A DNA stretch of 64,000 bases from Hippasteria phrygiana (Eukaryota > Echinodermata > Asteroidea > Valvatida > Goniasteridae): assembly GCA_037893225.1 (NCBI GenBank), contig JAZGUH010000199.1, positions 3,410,001-3,474,000 on the forward strand, written 5' to 3'. A model generated the notes under the pieces. It saw nothing but the letters and a program-made list of their open reading frames with translations, was not told the origin of the DNA and searched no databases. Position 1 is the stretch's first letter, and each line of letters opens with the position of its first letter. The position numbers and the translations under genes are program-made. Of the stretch, positions 45,361 through 56,664 are shown piece by piece.

Positions 45361-45604
45361 TTAAGGTGATTTCTCAAACCCAGGCTTCTGCTCGGGCTTC
45401 AGCTTCAGCTGCAGCTATTCCCCAGTCCCATTGCCAATCTGAAGCCTTGAATATGGAAATATATTTACAGACTCTGGCTCCGGAATAAAACATCAGACTT
45501 TGATATCAAAAACAGTATCCAAGATCTTGCCAAATCTGGGAACATAAAATTACGCGAAGCCGAAGCCCGAGCCCAAGCCACCGTTTGAGAAATGCCCTTA
45601 TTAA
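45361..45604. mobile_element. MITE with CATTTCTCAAAC-type ends
   Basis: It starts TTAAGGTGATTTCTCAAACC and ends CGTTTGAGAAATGCCCTTAT. The subterminal repeats GCTCGGGCTTCAGC and GCCGAAGCCCGAGC are also inverted. The TTAA at each edge suggests a piggyBac-type target site. Confidence 0.65.
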
Positions 45605-47116
45605 TGCAAAAGTGTAACCGTGTGACGAGAGCGCCCTCATGGTATCATTATGATCAAAATGTCGGGTATATGCAGTCTGCAACCGCATTAATGTCCAGTG
45701 ATTTCGTCCGTCCGACTGACCAACGCTTTCCTTTTAAAGAAGTGGACAACGCTGAACAGGCAAATGTGCGAAGTCAATAATGTTAGCACCTCAGTTGGTG
45801 ATTGTGAGTTAGTCAGATTTCGGCTGGTTTTTGTCTCTCTTGTCAATATTGAATCACTAGGATTAAGAAAGAACTTGCTCAAGTTTGAAACGTTAGGCCA
45901 GCTAATTTTGTTGATTTGTATATTTCAGGTCAATTCAGTCAGTTAGCAGTTTGCAGCAGTTTAATTAATTTGTTATTATTAAATCGTGATAGATTCTGTG
46001 AACGCCGCTTTTGCTGTATGATACTGCGTTTATTTCCATTTGAATTCTTTCTGATGATGATTTTCAATCAAAGAAATTGGAGAATCCTGGCTTCAAATCG
46101 ATTAATAATGGCAATAAAGCCTTAACTTAGACATATGGATGCAAAACCACGAGGGTCTTTCAAATGGGAAGTATAGCTGATTAATGGCAGTTTTAAAAAA
46201 ATATCGTGTTCAGATTTTCTCTACGGAAGAGGGGGTCTCTGCAAGCCACCAAAAACCAAACAAACATGTAATAAAAACCATATTTTCATGATTCATTTAA
46301 CATTTGTATCTATAGACCCACTGAGCTGAGGCTATCGTAGCCGGCATTGTAATTGACTGTAAACCTGCCCCACACTAAAAAACTTGGGGTTAAATTTACC
46401 CAATAATTTGTGGGTGAAACCTGCAAGTAACTAAAATTTGGGTAAACAGACTCTCATCCGATTGTGTTCAGATAGGCTTACCCAAATGTTGGGTATATAG
46501 TTGCAGTTTTCACCCACAATTGGATACATTTAACCCCGATAATTTTTCAGTGCACCCCTGTTTACAAAACATCCGAAAGAATGGAAAGCCGTGATTACCT
46601 TGTTTTCGTTTCGTCATTTTTCTTTGTTTATCCATGTTCCTCATTAATAGCTTTCCTAACATAAATATTGGCATACCAAGTAATTATAAATAGATGTTTG
46701 AAAATTCGAACGGAATGTGTTAAGATAAAATGCCTTAACTACCGTACAATGCTGTTAAATATGAATATAGAATATAAATATATCATACTTAAATATGCAT
46801 TTATATATAAATACTAATAAAATATTGCTCATATCGTAATACAAGTTCCTTCTTTCTATTACAAATTTGATAATTTCAATAAAACGCGCACTCATGACTT
46901 TTTGGTATAAATAGATAATTTCTAAAAAGATATTTGGCTCAAGTCGTGAAGAATTTTGATTGAATTAGTAGACAAGTTTAGTACACAACGGCATACTCGC
47001 TTAAATTCCAACATTATGAACAACAACGCAGTAAACAGTGAAGTATTAGTTTATAAATAAGTACACACACTTTTAAAATATAACACTACTGATGGGAATT
47101 ACCATCAGTGATTGAA

Positions 47117-47300
47117 TTAAGACCGGTTCATACTATACGCGAATGCGAAGACGAAACGAATGTGACGTCATGAAAGATTTCGCAAAAGTTGCAACGAATT
47201 CAACTTTATTTTCGAATTCGCAGCGGGAATGTTTTGCGCCGACTTCATAAATTGACTTTGCGTTCGCAAGCATAAGACGGCTTTTACGGCGAATATCGCC
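47117..47300. mobile_element. Degenerate relative of the GGTTCATACT MITE
   Basis: It starts TTAAGACCGGTTCATACTAT and carries CGCGAATGCGAAGACG and GCGTTCGCAAGC. The right end is eroded. It lies just downstream of cytokine-like gene B. Confidence 0.45.
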
Positions 47301-47939
47301 TTTCAAATTCACGCTCTTTATCAAGCAGTTATTGAAATAAATATGGATTACAATTGCGTTATCAGAATTATAATGCATTTCACGTACCCAGTTAATATTT
47401 TACCCGTACAATGTACTGGTTTTGCTAAAATGTATAAAGACTATATATCCTTTGTAGATTTCGTAAAATTTTCAGTGAAACAAAAATTTCTGTCCGAATT
47501 AGGACAAACCGGAGACGGCACCAGGCTTAGCTTTGTGATTTGAACATTGATGTCGTGAGTTATTCTTAATTTTATTCAGCATAAATTAAAAGCGTAAACG
47601 TTTCAGAATATACACTGAAGTACACACACGCGTAATCTAGTGATAAAATATTGAAATTCATTTTATGAAATTATGAAAGATTTCTTTGGACGATACTAAT
47701 ATTAATATTATTATAAAATACTAATACTTTATAATTATTTATAGACTCTCAATAAATACTATGTCGTCCCTGTGTTTTTGGCACGTTTTACGCTAAGAAA
47801 GTCACAGAATAATTGCGTATTCCTTGAATACAAAGAGGTATAAATAATTGGTACACGTTTGATACATCGCTGTACTTAAAATATTAAATATTAAAATAAA
47901 TATAAAAGTAGACTTTTAAACGCTTGAAGCGCTCAGGGA

Positions 47940-50900
47940 CTACTGGTGACGTCCATCGAGATCCACGTAGTCATCTACCACGTGTCCCATGTAGTCTTTG
48001 AACTCTTGCAGAACGTAAGTCGTGCGGTTGTCTCGCTCTGAGTTTTGGGAGTAGGTGCCGGCGGGTAAAGCTTCAAATGACAGGGTCGCGGCGATCGGGT
48101 TGAGCAATGAGCGCTGCATTAATTGGAAAGAAAGAAAGAAATAAATTTAAAGAGGCTATCCGTGCAAAAATTGGTGACTGAAAGTTTCAGTGTGGTTGAT
48201 TCCTCCGCTAATGAATTAGGGAAGAAAACTCAGTCTGTATTCTTGAACAGAAAATGCACTTTAAACACGGTGCACTTTGACCTAGTATGATGTGCTATAC
48301 AAGTAAAGGCCGGTACTTCGCTCGAATAATGCGAAGCGAACCAGACATAATGAAACATTCACGGCTAAGATTCGCACAAGTTGAAATGTGTTCAACTTTT
48401 GCGAATTCGCAGCGCTAAAATTTGGCGTTGACCTCATATATTCGCTTCGCATTCGTATTCGCGTGAAGTATTTTTTTCTTTTTCATGATGATACATCCAA
48501 AAACCAAAATGAGACCGGATAAGACCGGATAAGACTGAAATATGTACGCGACCTGATTTGTTATGCTATGTAATCGCCGTGTCATTATTGTGGTGGCCTT
48601 CGATTGTAGTGCCTTGTTTGATAAGTTTGTGTCTTATATTTAACGGTTGGCATGCAGCAATTCAACAAATAGTGTTTATATCCTTTTTCAAATGCAAATT
48701 TGAAGGAGTGTGTATAGGGAGAGAGCTCTTCAAATGAAAGCTGCGGTGGAATCACGTGATCGCACAAGGCTTCTCTCAATTAATTGCATGCGGCTCACCT
48801 TCCCTTATTATGAACAACAACAACAGCAGCAGCAGCACCACCAGCAGTTATTTTCGGTGGTTGTTTTCCTATTCGGTCGATTCACAACTCGGTGCGCCGC
48901 CAGCGGCAACCGGGGAGAGGCCAAATAACGCAGTGCATCATGGTAAAATTCGACATCGCAAAACCGGAAGTGGGTATCGCCAATGCATCGACCGTACTTC
49001 TTACACCCCTTCTCTGCTAAATCTATCAACTCCTCTCTCTTCTTTCTCGCACAAGGTATTCCCTGATTAGTCAAAAAATTGCTTTAACTCATCCAATCGG
49101 ATTCGCGCGAAATCCATACTGCTGTATTGTCCACCATCTAATACAACGCGACAGACGCGATGTCGACCTGAAAGTGGGAAATTGGCCTTTCCCGGCTTGC
49201 CGCTGGCGGCGCAGTGAGTTGTGAATCGACCGAATTGGTATCAGGTTCTCTTGACTAATGTACATACCACTTCTTCTAGTCGCTCTATCAGTAAGTCAAC
49301 TTTCCCAATAACGTCATTGAACCGGTCCTGGAAGTCGTCTGATTCCGTGTCTTTAACCGCCTGAAGAACCCGCCTAAAGTCGTGTAGCTCCTCGTAGTGG
49401 CGATCCGCAATCTCCTCGTCCTGCATAGCATTACATGTATATCATGTTGATTATATTTTACCTGATACGGTCGACCGATTTGGACATTTGAAAGGCCAAC
49501 GGGTGGTGCTATTAGTATTAATAATGACTTGGTTCAGAAAGGCTTAGACTGTTAGGGGGGGGGGGGGGGAGGGCGGGGGTTCCGCTTCGAAAATTTCTGT
49601 CAATGGATATAGCAATTCACTAAGCGTGTCGATGGCAAAGCTTATGCCGTATCCATTAAATACCGGATAGACCTATGTGCACCTTTTAAAAATGTCCATT
49701 GTTAGTATTTGAAGACACCTTATTAGGCCTACATCCTCTAAATAAGAAAACCTAAAGACGAGGGCGTGCTTCGTAGAAAGGTGTGAATATGGCGGACTAA
49801 AACAATGTAGATAGCCTAAGATATTGCCCGTTCGTGGTGGTAAGCACTTAAAAAGACCAACCAAAATGACATCGTCACGCCTTGTGCCTATTCAATAAAG
49901 CCTTGTGCCTATTCAGTAAGGCCCAGTGCGCTTTCAGTAATACATGACGATGTCGTTTTGGTGGTTCTGAAACAGTGCCTTCCGTTCGGGGGTAGCCTGG
50001 TTGCCGTCTTAACCCGCCATGTTGACATTCGCGAAGGGCGCCCTCGTTTTTAGGTTTTAAGGGTCCATTAACCCCTTGCGTACGGATGACGCCAAATGGC
50101 GCAAAAAAAGTGGCACCAGGCCGGATGACGCCATTGGCCGCTATTTGTGCAGTTTCAATCCATTGTTGGATTATTGTTTATGTTACGCTTGACTGCATAA
50201 ACACATTATGGCCGTTTCGCCTGGCTGGGAGAGCCGCAGCGACACCCTGACGTCTCAAGGGGTTTTAAGACTGATTGTGGCTTGGATGCTGACCAATAAA
50301 TAGACCAAAAATTGCCTACGCCGGCTAAATCACAATTTGCGACCCCTCAGATTCTCTGCTTTTAGAGCATTTTGAGTGCCATGAACTTGAGGGTTTGTAA
50401 AAGAGAAGGCTGAAAGCCGTGCACAGGACTGCCAGCTTGTATTACTGTGAAATTCAGAGGGGGGTCATCTTTAGATAGAAATTTCTCCCAAAAGTCGTCG
50501 GTTAATCCCAAAAAATTGAACAGAAACTGAAACAAAAAATTGATGAAATACACTTTAATTTGATGTGTGTCTCAAACACCTTGGAGAGTCCTAAGTATTT
50601 TTCCTAAATTTTGGAAGTTGGCGTATTTATTATTGGCGGTCTGTGGAAGTTGATATACGGTTGCACAGCAGTGCGACCGTACCGTTAGTCTGGTTCCCTG
50701 ACCTGAAGATTCCCTGACGTCTATATCTTAGGTCAGTTAGTCCGAGTGACGTCAGTGGCATCATTCAAATTTAATAATCTTGCAAAATCCAGTCGGCAGA
50801 ATACTGCAAGATAGAGTGGGGCATTGATGTTTCAGTTTTAATATATATTTGAGAATTCAAATTCCAGGATCTGTAACGGGCCTGACAGACATTTTGTGTT

Positions 50901-52475
50901 ATTGCAAACATCAACGTTAACAGCCGAATGTTACCAAAAACAAGTTCGGAAAACTTCAGATTTTTTTGGAAACTGGCAGAATTCTGCCAGTTTTCGTCAC
51001 GTGACATTGGCGGCTACCGGACCTCCATATGAAGCACGATATGGGGGAAAAGGGACCCCCCTCTTTTGTGTTGGTCATTGTGTTCCCGGAATCTCAGGAA
51101 TTCTTTTCAGAAATCTAGGGGGATGTGTTAGGTAACAATAGTCTGGAGAGTGTATAGGGTATAGGGATAAAAGGGGAGGGGGGGGGGGGGGTACCCTTTT
51201 CCCCCATATCGTGCAGGGTATCCGGACCTAATATTCGTCAGAAATAGTCAGAATATTTTGGTCTGCGAACCAGACTACCGTACCGTAAGAATACTCACCG
51301 AGACCATTGTGTCCTGCGTCGGCTGTGATGAAATACTCGGTAATACTATAGAGGGCGCTGTTAAATCACCTGCACCTACGAACGTGTCCACGTTATTGAA
51401 GCGAGCGCCCGTCTGTGAAGAACAACAACAACAACAACCACAGTTTAGATAATTTGGCGGTACCCACGTTGATTATATACTGACAGTTATGGCTCTGCAT
51501 GCAAAGTGCAAACGAGTTTTTCAGACGGTCCTTTTTTAGAGGTAGGACATGTGTGAAATTCTTATCAAAATGATGCTCATTGATACTCTCAAGAGAAAAT
51601 AAAGGGTTCAAGAGTTAGGAAGATTCTTTTCTCAATGATACTTATTGATACTCTCGAGAGAAATACAGGGTTCAAGAGTTAGGCAGATTATTTTCTCAAT
51701 GATACTTATTGATACTCTTAAGAGAAATACAGGGTTCAAGAGTTAGGCAGATTATTTTCTCTCTAATATGCAGTATTGGTTTGAATATGGAAAATGGAGA
51801 GCATTTGTGACCAGGCGCAACGAAACAGATGGAAAGTCGCAAAAGTTGCAAATTGATATTATGGTATTTCCTGAAGGTAAAAGCAATAAGCCTGTTTTCC
51901 TTCCTCCATGCATGATTTGATGATGTGTGTGTTGCTGTAGTTTATACCTATAGTCCCTGCTAACCTTTTGAAGCTGAGTTTCAATCCGTTGTTTTAGGAA
52001 ACTGAAGCGCAAAGTTAGAGAACTTTGCACAGTTTTAAAAAAGAAACCAAAATATTTCGAGATTGAATTGACTGTTAAAATTTTGAAATATGATACAATA
52101 GGGCTTTTGAAATGTAAAAGATGTTAAAATCCCAAATTTGACTTTCTAATAATAAAAAAAACTGCTATTTTTCGCTCAATTCGTGCTGGCAGGCCGCATC
52201 TGGATGACATAGACTTTGCTGCCATGCCATCACAGCAAATTTACTTTCAAGAACGAGTCGTAAATACTCACGTAATCCTCGTGGAGACTCCTGACGGACT
52301 TCTCCACCCTCTTGGCGTTTTCCGATAGGAAAGAGATGTGCCTATCCAATTCGTCGGCACTCCTCGAGGCACGATTATGCTGACTCAGGAGGTGCAGGGG
52401 CGATGCCGTGGCGAACCTCATAAGGTACACAGCGGCAAAGATCGCGAGAAAAACAGAACGTCTGCACTTAAACAT
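47940..52475 (-). CDS. Secreted IL-6/CNTF-like helical cytokine candidate B, 4 exons, 214 aa
   Basis: Exons in transcript order: 52272-52475, 51299-51412, 49268-49420, 47940-48113 (68, 38, 51 and 57 codons plus stop). All introns are phase 0 with GT-AG borders. Signal peptide: residues 1-24 (MFKCRRSVFLAIFAAVYLMR...), then S-P. The processing-like site RASR|SAD ends at residue 38. Helices: A about 41-68 (ends VRSLHEDY, compare CLCF1 LRSLAGTY), B 107-130, C 138-157, D 187-208 (TTYVLQEFKDYMGHVVDDY). An N-glycosylation site is at N186. The only cysteine is in the signal peptide. Its length fits the family (CNTF 200, CLCF1 225). It aligns with gene A in every exon, including HY..L..F in helix B and IER at the end of helix C. 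It probably acts as an extracellular signal. Gene structure is strongly supported; the family is inferred. Confidence 0.87.
48303..48476. mobile_element. Degenerate relative of the GGTTCATACT MITE, intron 3 of gene B
   Basis: Ends AAAGGCCGGTACTTCGC and ATTCGCGTGAAGTATT, with TTCGCTTCGCATTCG inside, relate it to 41878-42034. Confidence 0.5.
48868..49238. mobile_element. Inverted-repeat element, about 50-bp ends, intron 3 of gene B
   Basis: The left arm has ATTCGGTCGATTCACAACTC and CGCCGCCAGCGGCAACCGGG. The right arm has CCGGCTTGCCGCTGGCGGCG and GAGTTGTGAATCGACCGAAT. Non-coding. It ends only about 30 bases from exon 3 of gene B. Confidence 0.75.
50068..50267. mobile_element. piggyBac-like MITE (TTAACCC family), intron 2 of gene B
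   Basis: It starts TTAACCCCTTGCGTACGGAT and ends CTGACGTCTCAAGGGGTTTTAA. It is the best preserved member and the reverse complement of 11412-11629 along its length. Confidence 0.75.
51571..51766. repeat. Three tandem copies of a 64-65 bp unit, intron 1 of gene B
   Basis: The unit includes TTGATACTCT(C/T)(A/G)AGAGAAA, GGGTTCAAGAGTTAGG and AGATT(A/C)TTTTCTCAATGATA. Copies two and three are nearly identical. Confidence 0.8.
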
Positions 52476-53284
52476 GTTGTCGACTTAACAAAGTGCACTC
52501 TTTAAAGTTGAACAGTCTTAGTTACTGTATAAGTTGCAGATAACAAAAATCGGGCAATGTTGACTGCGCCTTCGACTGGTATATTGCCATACTGGTATTG
52601 CCATACACTATTTAAGTGTTTTGGTGTTTGTATACGACGAGTGAAAAGTTTGCACCGTCCCGGCTTTGCCCCGCCCACAATGTGAAAGCCGTCTCCTGAT
52701 TGGCTCGCTCCTGGGCCCTCTTGCATGTGTGAGCCGAAAAAGAAAAAAAATTAAGAAAAAACCGAAAAAAACCTCCCCGGATTTATCAGCCATAATTTCG
52801 GCGGATCACCGGAAGTGCCCGTTGACGTAACACGGAAATTGGTGCTAGCATCCTTGCTCTGGAACGGATCAATACTTTCTGACTTGGTCTATTCCGATGA
52901 ATTCTGATTAAATAAAAAACCACCGACAATCTAAGGTACCTTCATTCTCTCTGACCACTTGTACCGGATACGGGGATTTTGCAGGACTCCAAAAAGAAAG
53001 TCTACAATGTGCATCTTTGAAAATTAGAAACCACCAAGATTGAATGAATAAATAACGTACAAGTACATTCAGCTCTTTAAAGGCAATAAACATTATTAGC
53101 AAACATCAAAGAACAAAACTACTGAATTATTATGAGATACCCCCCTTGACTGCAATATTAAAAAATAATAGTCTCAAGCATTCTGTGAAATCATGGCACC
53201 CGGTGTGCTGTCATTTTCAAGAAAAGTGGAATTTGTGTACCGGTATCAATTTCCAGCGATGGTCGGGTGACCATCGTTGGAAAT

Positions 53285-53582
53285 AGTCTGCTTCTCCCGA
53301 CCTGATGACAATGACAATGACAATGACAATGACAATACATTTTATTTCCCTGTACAGCCTCTACTGAGGCAGAAGAGAACTTAAAAATTAAAATTTAAAA
53401 AGATAATTACTAAGGTTAGTTGCGATAATAAAAAGTCTGCTTCTCCCGACCTGATGACAATGACAATGACAATGACAATGACAATACATTTTATTTCCCT
53501 GTACAGCCTCTACTGAGGCAGAAGAGAACTTAAAAATTAAAATTTAAAAAGATAATTACTAAGGTTAGTTGCGATAATAAAA
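53285..53582. repeat. 149-bp perfect tandem duplication
   Basis: 53285-53433 and 53434-53582 read the same, from AGTCTGCTTCTCCCGACCTG through the ACAATG run to GTTAGTTGCGATAATAAAA. The duplication spans the junction of host MITE and LINE tail, so it occurred after the LINE inserted. Confidence 0.9.
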
Positions 53583-53990
53583 ATAATTTAATTAAAAATA
53601 ATACCAGACATATAATTAAGACAGAACATTTACAACAAGACAAAACCGAAACAAATACAGTATATAAACTAGGCACCAGTAAAAAGCAAAACATAAGGAA
53701 TTCTAAAACTTATCCATGAATTGAGAACAGAACTTTGCGAGATTTTCAAGTTCTTTAAAGTTGGTTGTATTAAAGAGACGCGTCATTTTGAGGGTGTTGG
53801 GCTTATGAAAGTAATAGGGCTTGAGATATTTGGCTCTAATCAGTGGCTGTCGATGGGCATTCAAACAGGTAGTGAAATTCATCACCTAATTTGTCTTGTT
53901 GGCACAATACACAAACTCGACAATCCCTACTTATATTTTGGAACCGACCAGTATTGATAGGCAGCCTGTGGTTACCATATCACGCGCATC
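53303..53990 (-). mobile_element. Non-LTR retrotransposon 3' end, reverse strand
   Basis: Read on the - strand, 53703-53885 encodes a LINE C-terminus (ELENLAKFCSQFMDKF) with nearby out-of-frame remains of a D-E-F-H-Y-L-type tail, so it is frameshifted. The 3' end carries a (TGTCAT)n tail at 53309-53336, a typical LINE terminus. The 3' part is duplicated in tandem. Confidence 0.65.
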
Positions 53991-55184
53991 TAGTTTTACC
54001 AAGTAAGTTTCAAAAAATTACATCTGAAGCCAACTGCGGTATATGAAATTAAAGTCGGACTATCGTGGCCTTCAAGTGCCTGACGTATTGCTCCGTTTTG
54101 TTTTAAAGTAGGGTCAGGAAACCAGACTACAAGAACAGTTTTTTTTTCCTTTATTTTCCCGGTATCTATGCACACAAAACTTTCAACAGGTCAGTGTTAC
54201 AGTGTTGCTATAAAATACTAACCCCCAAATCCATTCATTTAAAAAAACGGCAAAAGCAAATGTTGTATATTCAAATTTATAGAGTGAATGACTCTTTAAT
54301 CGGTCCTTATAATTTGTTATAGAGAGGTTTGCACTTGAAGGCACTTGATAGTTGAAAACCTTATAGCCAACTCCGTCAGCAGATTCAGCTACAAACTGAA
54401 AGTCCGACTTTAATTTCATATACCGCAGTTGGCTTCAGATGTAATTTCTTTTCTCACCAAAGTACCACGTGTTAATGTTATTTTCCCACAAGCCATGCGA
54501 GCATTTTTAAACAGCATTCAATAATCCGACCTTGTATACTATACAATCCGGTTTGTTCGGAACGCATCCTACAGCCCGCATACTTGCTAGTATTTGTAAT
54601 GTTTATAAATACAATAATTATAGTCAGAATGTTCAAAAATTGACGCATTGGTGTTTTCTCGATATTATCCATTTCTATAGGACCCGGGTTCAGTAGCCGC
54701 CGGAAAGACGCGGAGTCGGTTTTGTGTCTTGACGTAATTAGTGCGTAATTAGTTTCCTCGCTACCACTAAAATGAACATTTCTTCATCGCCAACTCTATT
54801 ACAGGTTTACGCTTTAAATATACATTTTCAGGCTTATACAATTTAAACTTTTGTAATTGAAGGTTCCCCAAAGCTCTCTCTTCACAAATGTCTTGGTGAT
54901 TCTCACTATGTGCTCTTAAAATGTTATGTAAAATGTCCCCAACACATGCGAGATGACAGACTGAGGTTGGTCAACTGACTGGTGTAGGCAATTTTAACAA
55001 AGTTAATTTAGTTACCCAATTTTTACTGATCTAAATTCCACACAATAATATTTTGCAAAGTCCTCCAGCGCTTCAGCAAAGACCGAAACGGTCTCGTTGT
55101 GCATGCTTAACTTTGAAAATTGCAATTGTAAATAAAATTATGTTAATTTAAGAAATGATCAACAATCTTTAATTCTTGACCCCG

Positions 55185-56319
55185 TTAACTTTCTTCTTTC
55201 GGTTTACTTTTTATTTCTTTTCGACTTGGTATTAAAACTGGCCTTTGTGTCCTTTCCTCTGCTTTTTCTTTGGCCCGTGGTGCCCGATCCAGTGGCCTTG
55301 GTGTCCTGCGAAATTTGGCTCTCTCGAAGGCCAAAGTGGCCTTCGAAATTGAAGGCTTTCTTGGGTTGGAGTTCTGCTCACGTGAATCTTTACCAACGCT
55401 CAGCCTTATTTCGACATACATCCACTTTGTTAAGTGTGACGTCCCCCCCATAACCAGCATGAACCACGCCTACTTCACACGGCCTGGCTTCAACTATGAT
55501 CTGTCGTCTTATAGAGATGCATTGCGCAATTATATCACGTGTGAATTTGTGTAAGGAAATTGGTCTCCCCGACATACTGGATTCCACAAACCCTGCAAGA
55601 AATGAGAATTATATTATGACATTAGAGGTGTTGCAAGCAATGTTACCATTGTGAGTAGTGCCAGCCAAATGGCCAGAAAAGGAGTCGGACTCCTGCATGT
55701 GAGTCTGGCAAACAACACATCTGGAATTGCACTTAAAAGTACCATGCTGTGTATCCAAGTGGGGACCTCGGCTCGAACAATCAGGTCTCGTATTGCTATA
55801 AGCCAATACTGGGTTGTTAGGGACGGCACGGGCAAGGCGATCTGAAGTATGAAGGATGTGATGGTTACCGGGGATGGTTGTCATTAGTAATTTTACGAAG
55901 AGGAGGGAGACTAGGATGAAAGGTGGTGACCAAGGGAATCTTGAGGTCGGCATTAGAGCTGGGCGCCTTTTCATTGAGAGCACAATTTCAGGGGATAGAT
56001 TTGGCTCTGCCGATAGCACGTTGAACTTAACGGGAGCTGTGACCCCTGGTTGCATTCTGTTGGATTCAGCTAGAAAAAAACCCCGAAGATTGTTAGGCCG
56101 TGTCCGAATTACTTGGCTTCGGCTTGAAATTACACACGAGTCTATGGGAAATGGCTGCAGTCGCTGCCATAGACATGTGTGTAACATCCAGCCGTAGCCA
56201 AGTAATTCGGACAGGGCCTTTACACTTAAGGATTCATTGCGAGACTGTCGTCGCGCTTCTGCAAAGTTCCCCTTAATGGACCATGCGCAGCTTTGCGTAA
56301 TACAAATGCCGTATTTCAC
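55185..56319 (-). pseudogene. Penelope-like retroelement C-terminal remnant (GIY-YIG type)
   Basis: On the - strand a long open segment (56319 to 55609) carries HHILHTSDRLARAVPNNPVL, a Cys-rich CNSRCVVCQTH and ACNTSNVI. After a frame break, CGIQYVGETN appears. The order 'C..SNVIYLI.C..C..QYVGET' is the start of the GIY-YIG endonuclease of Penelope-like elements. Frameshifts and stops after YVGETN show it is dead. A MITE (56096-56220) sits in its upstream part. Confidence 0.55.
56096..56220. mobile_element. MITE with GGCCNTGTCCGAATTACTTG ends
   Basis: The left end GGCCGTGTCCGAATTACTTG is inverted as CAAGTAATTCGGACAGGGCC. About 125 bp, no coding capacity. It has contributed chance open frame to the overlapping retroelement remnant. 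Confidence 0.75.
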
Positions 56320-56664
56320 AACGTGAAGAAACTCACAGCGAACCCCCTATCAGCTTGGCACATCTGGGCTGTACCGAAGAAAATTTCAAAGGGGGCTGAA
56401 TGTATTTCTGTCAAAGCTCTATGTTCCTGCATTTTGGGGTGTGTCACCCTTAAAAAAAAAATTAATTTTCAAAATGAAATGAGACGTTCCATGAAAAGAA
56501 TCAACCGACGAAGTAACACATTTATTAAATTTTACATTTTTGACTTTCCTGAGTGTTGGTGTGTGGCAATCTTTGTGTGTAGCAGATAATAAAACAATAG
56601 GGTGCACAGTGCAGTAAATTCTGGTTTCGTAAAAAAAATGCGGCTTTCCCCCGAAATTCGTCAG

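Larger units (their letters stand above)
35979..47939. other. 12-kb intergenic DNA between the two paralogs
   Basis: I find no supportable gene. It holds MITEs (40626, 41878, 44428, 45361, 47117), a LINE-like 3' UTR with an AAT tail near 42425-42450, a C run at 42967-42979 and (CAA)n at 42990-43018. A strong TATA motif on the + strand (GGTATAAAAAGG at 36332-36343) has no linked coding exon that I can find. Confidence 0.45.
53077..54299. mobile_element. TTAA MITE (GTAGTAT family), copy 5, split by a LINE
   Basis: The left part (53077 to about 53302) has TTTAAAGGCAATAAAC and GCATTCTGTGAAATCATGGC. The right part (about 54040-54299) has GTAGGGTCAGGAAACCAGAC and AAATACTAACCCCCAAATCC and ends ACTCTTTAA. 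A - strand LINE fragment lies between them. Confidence 0.65.
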
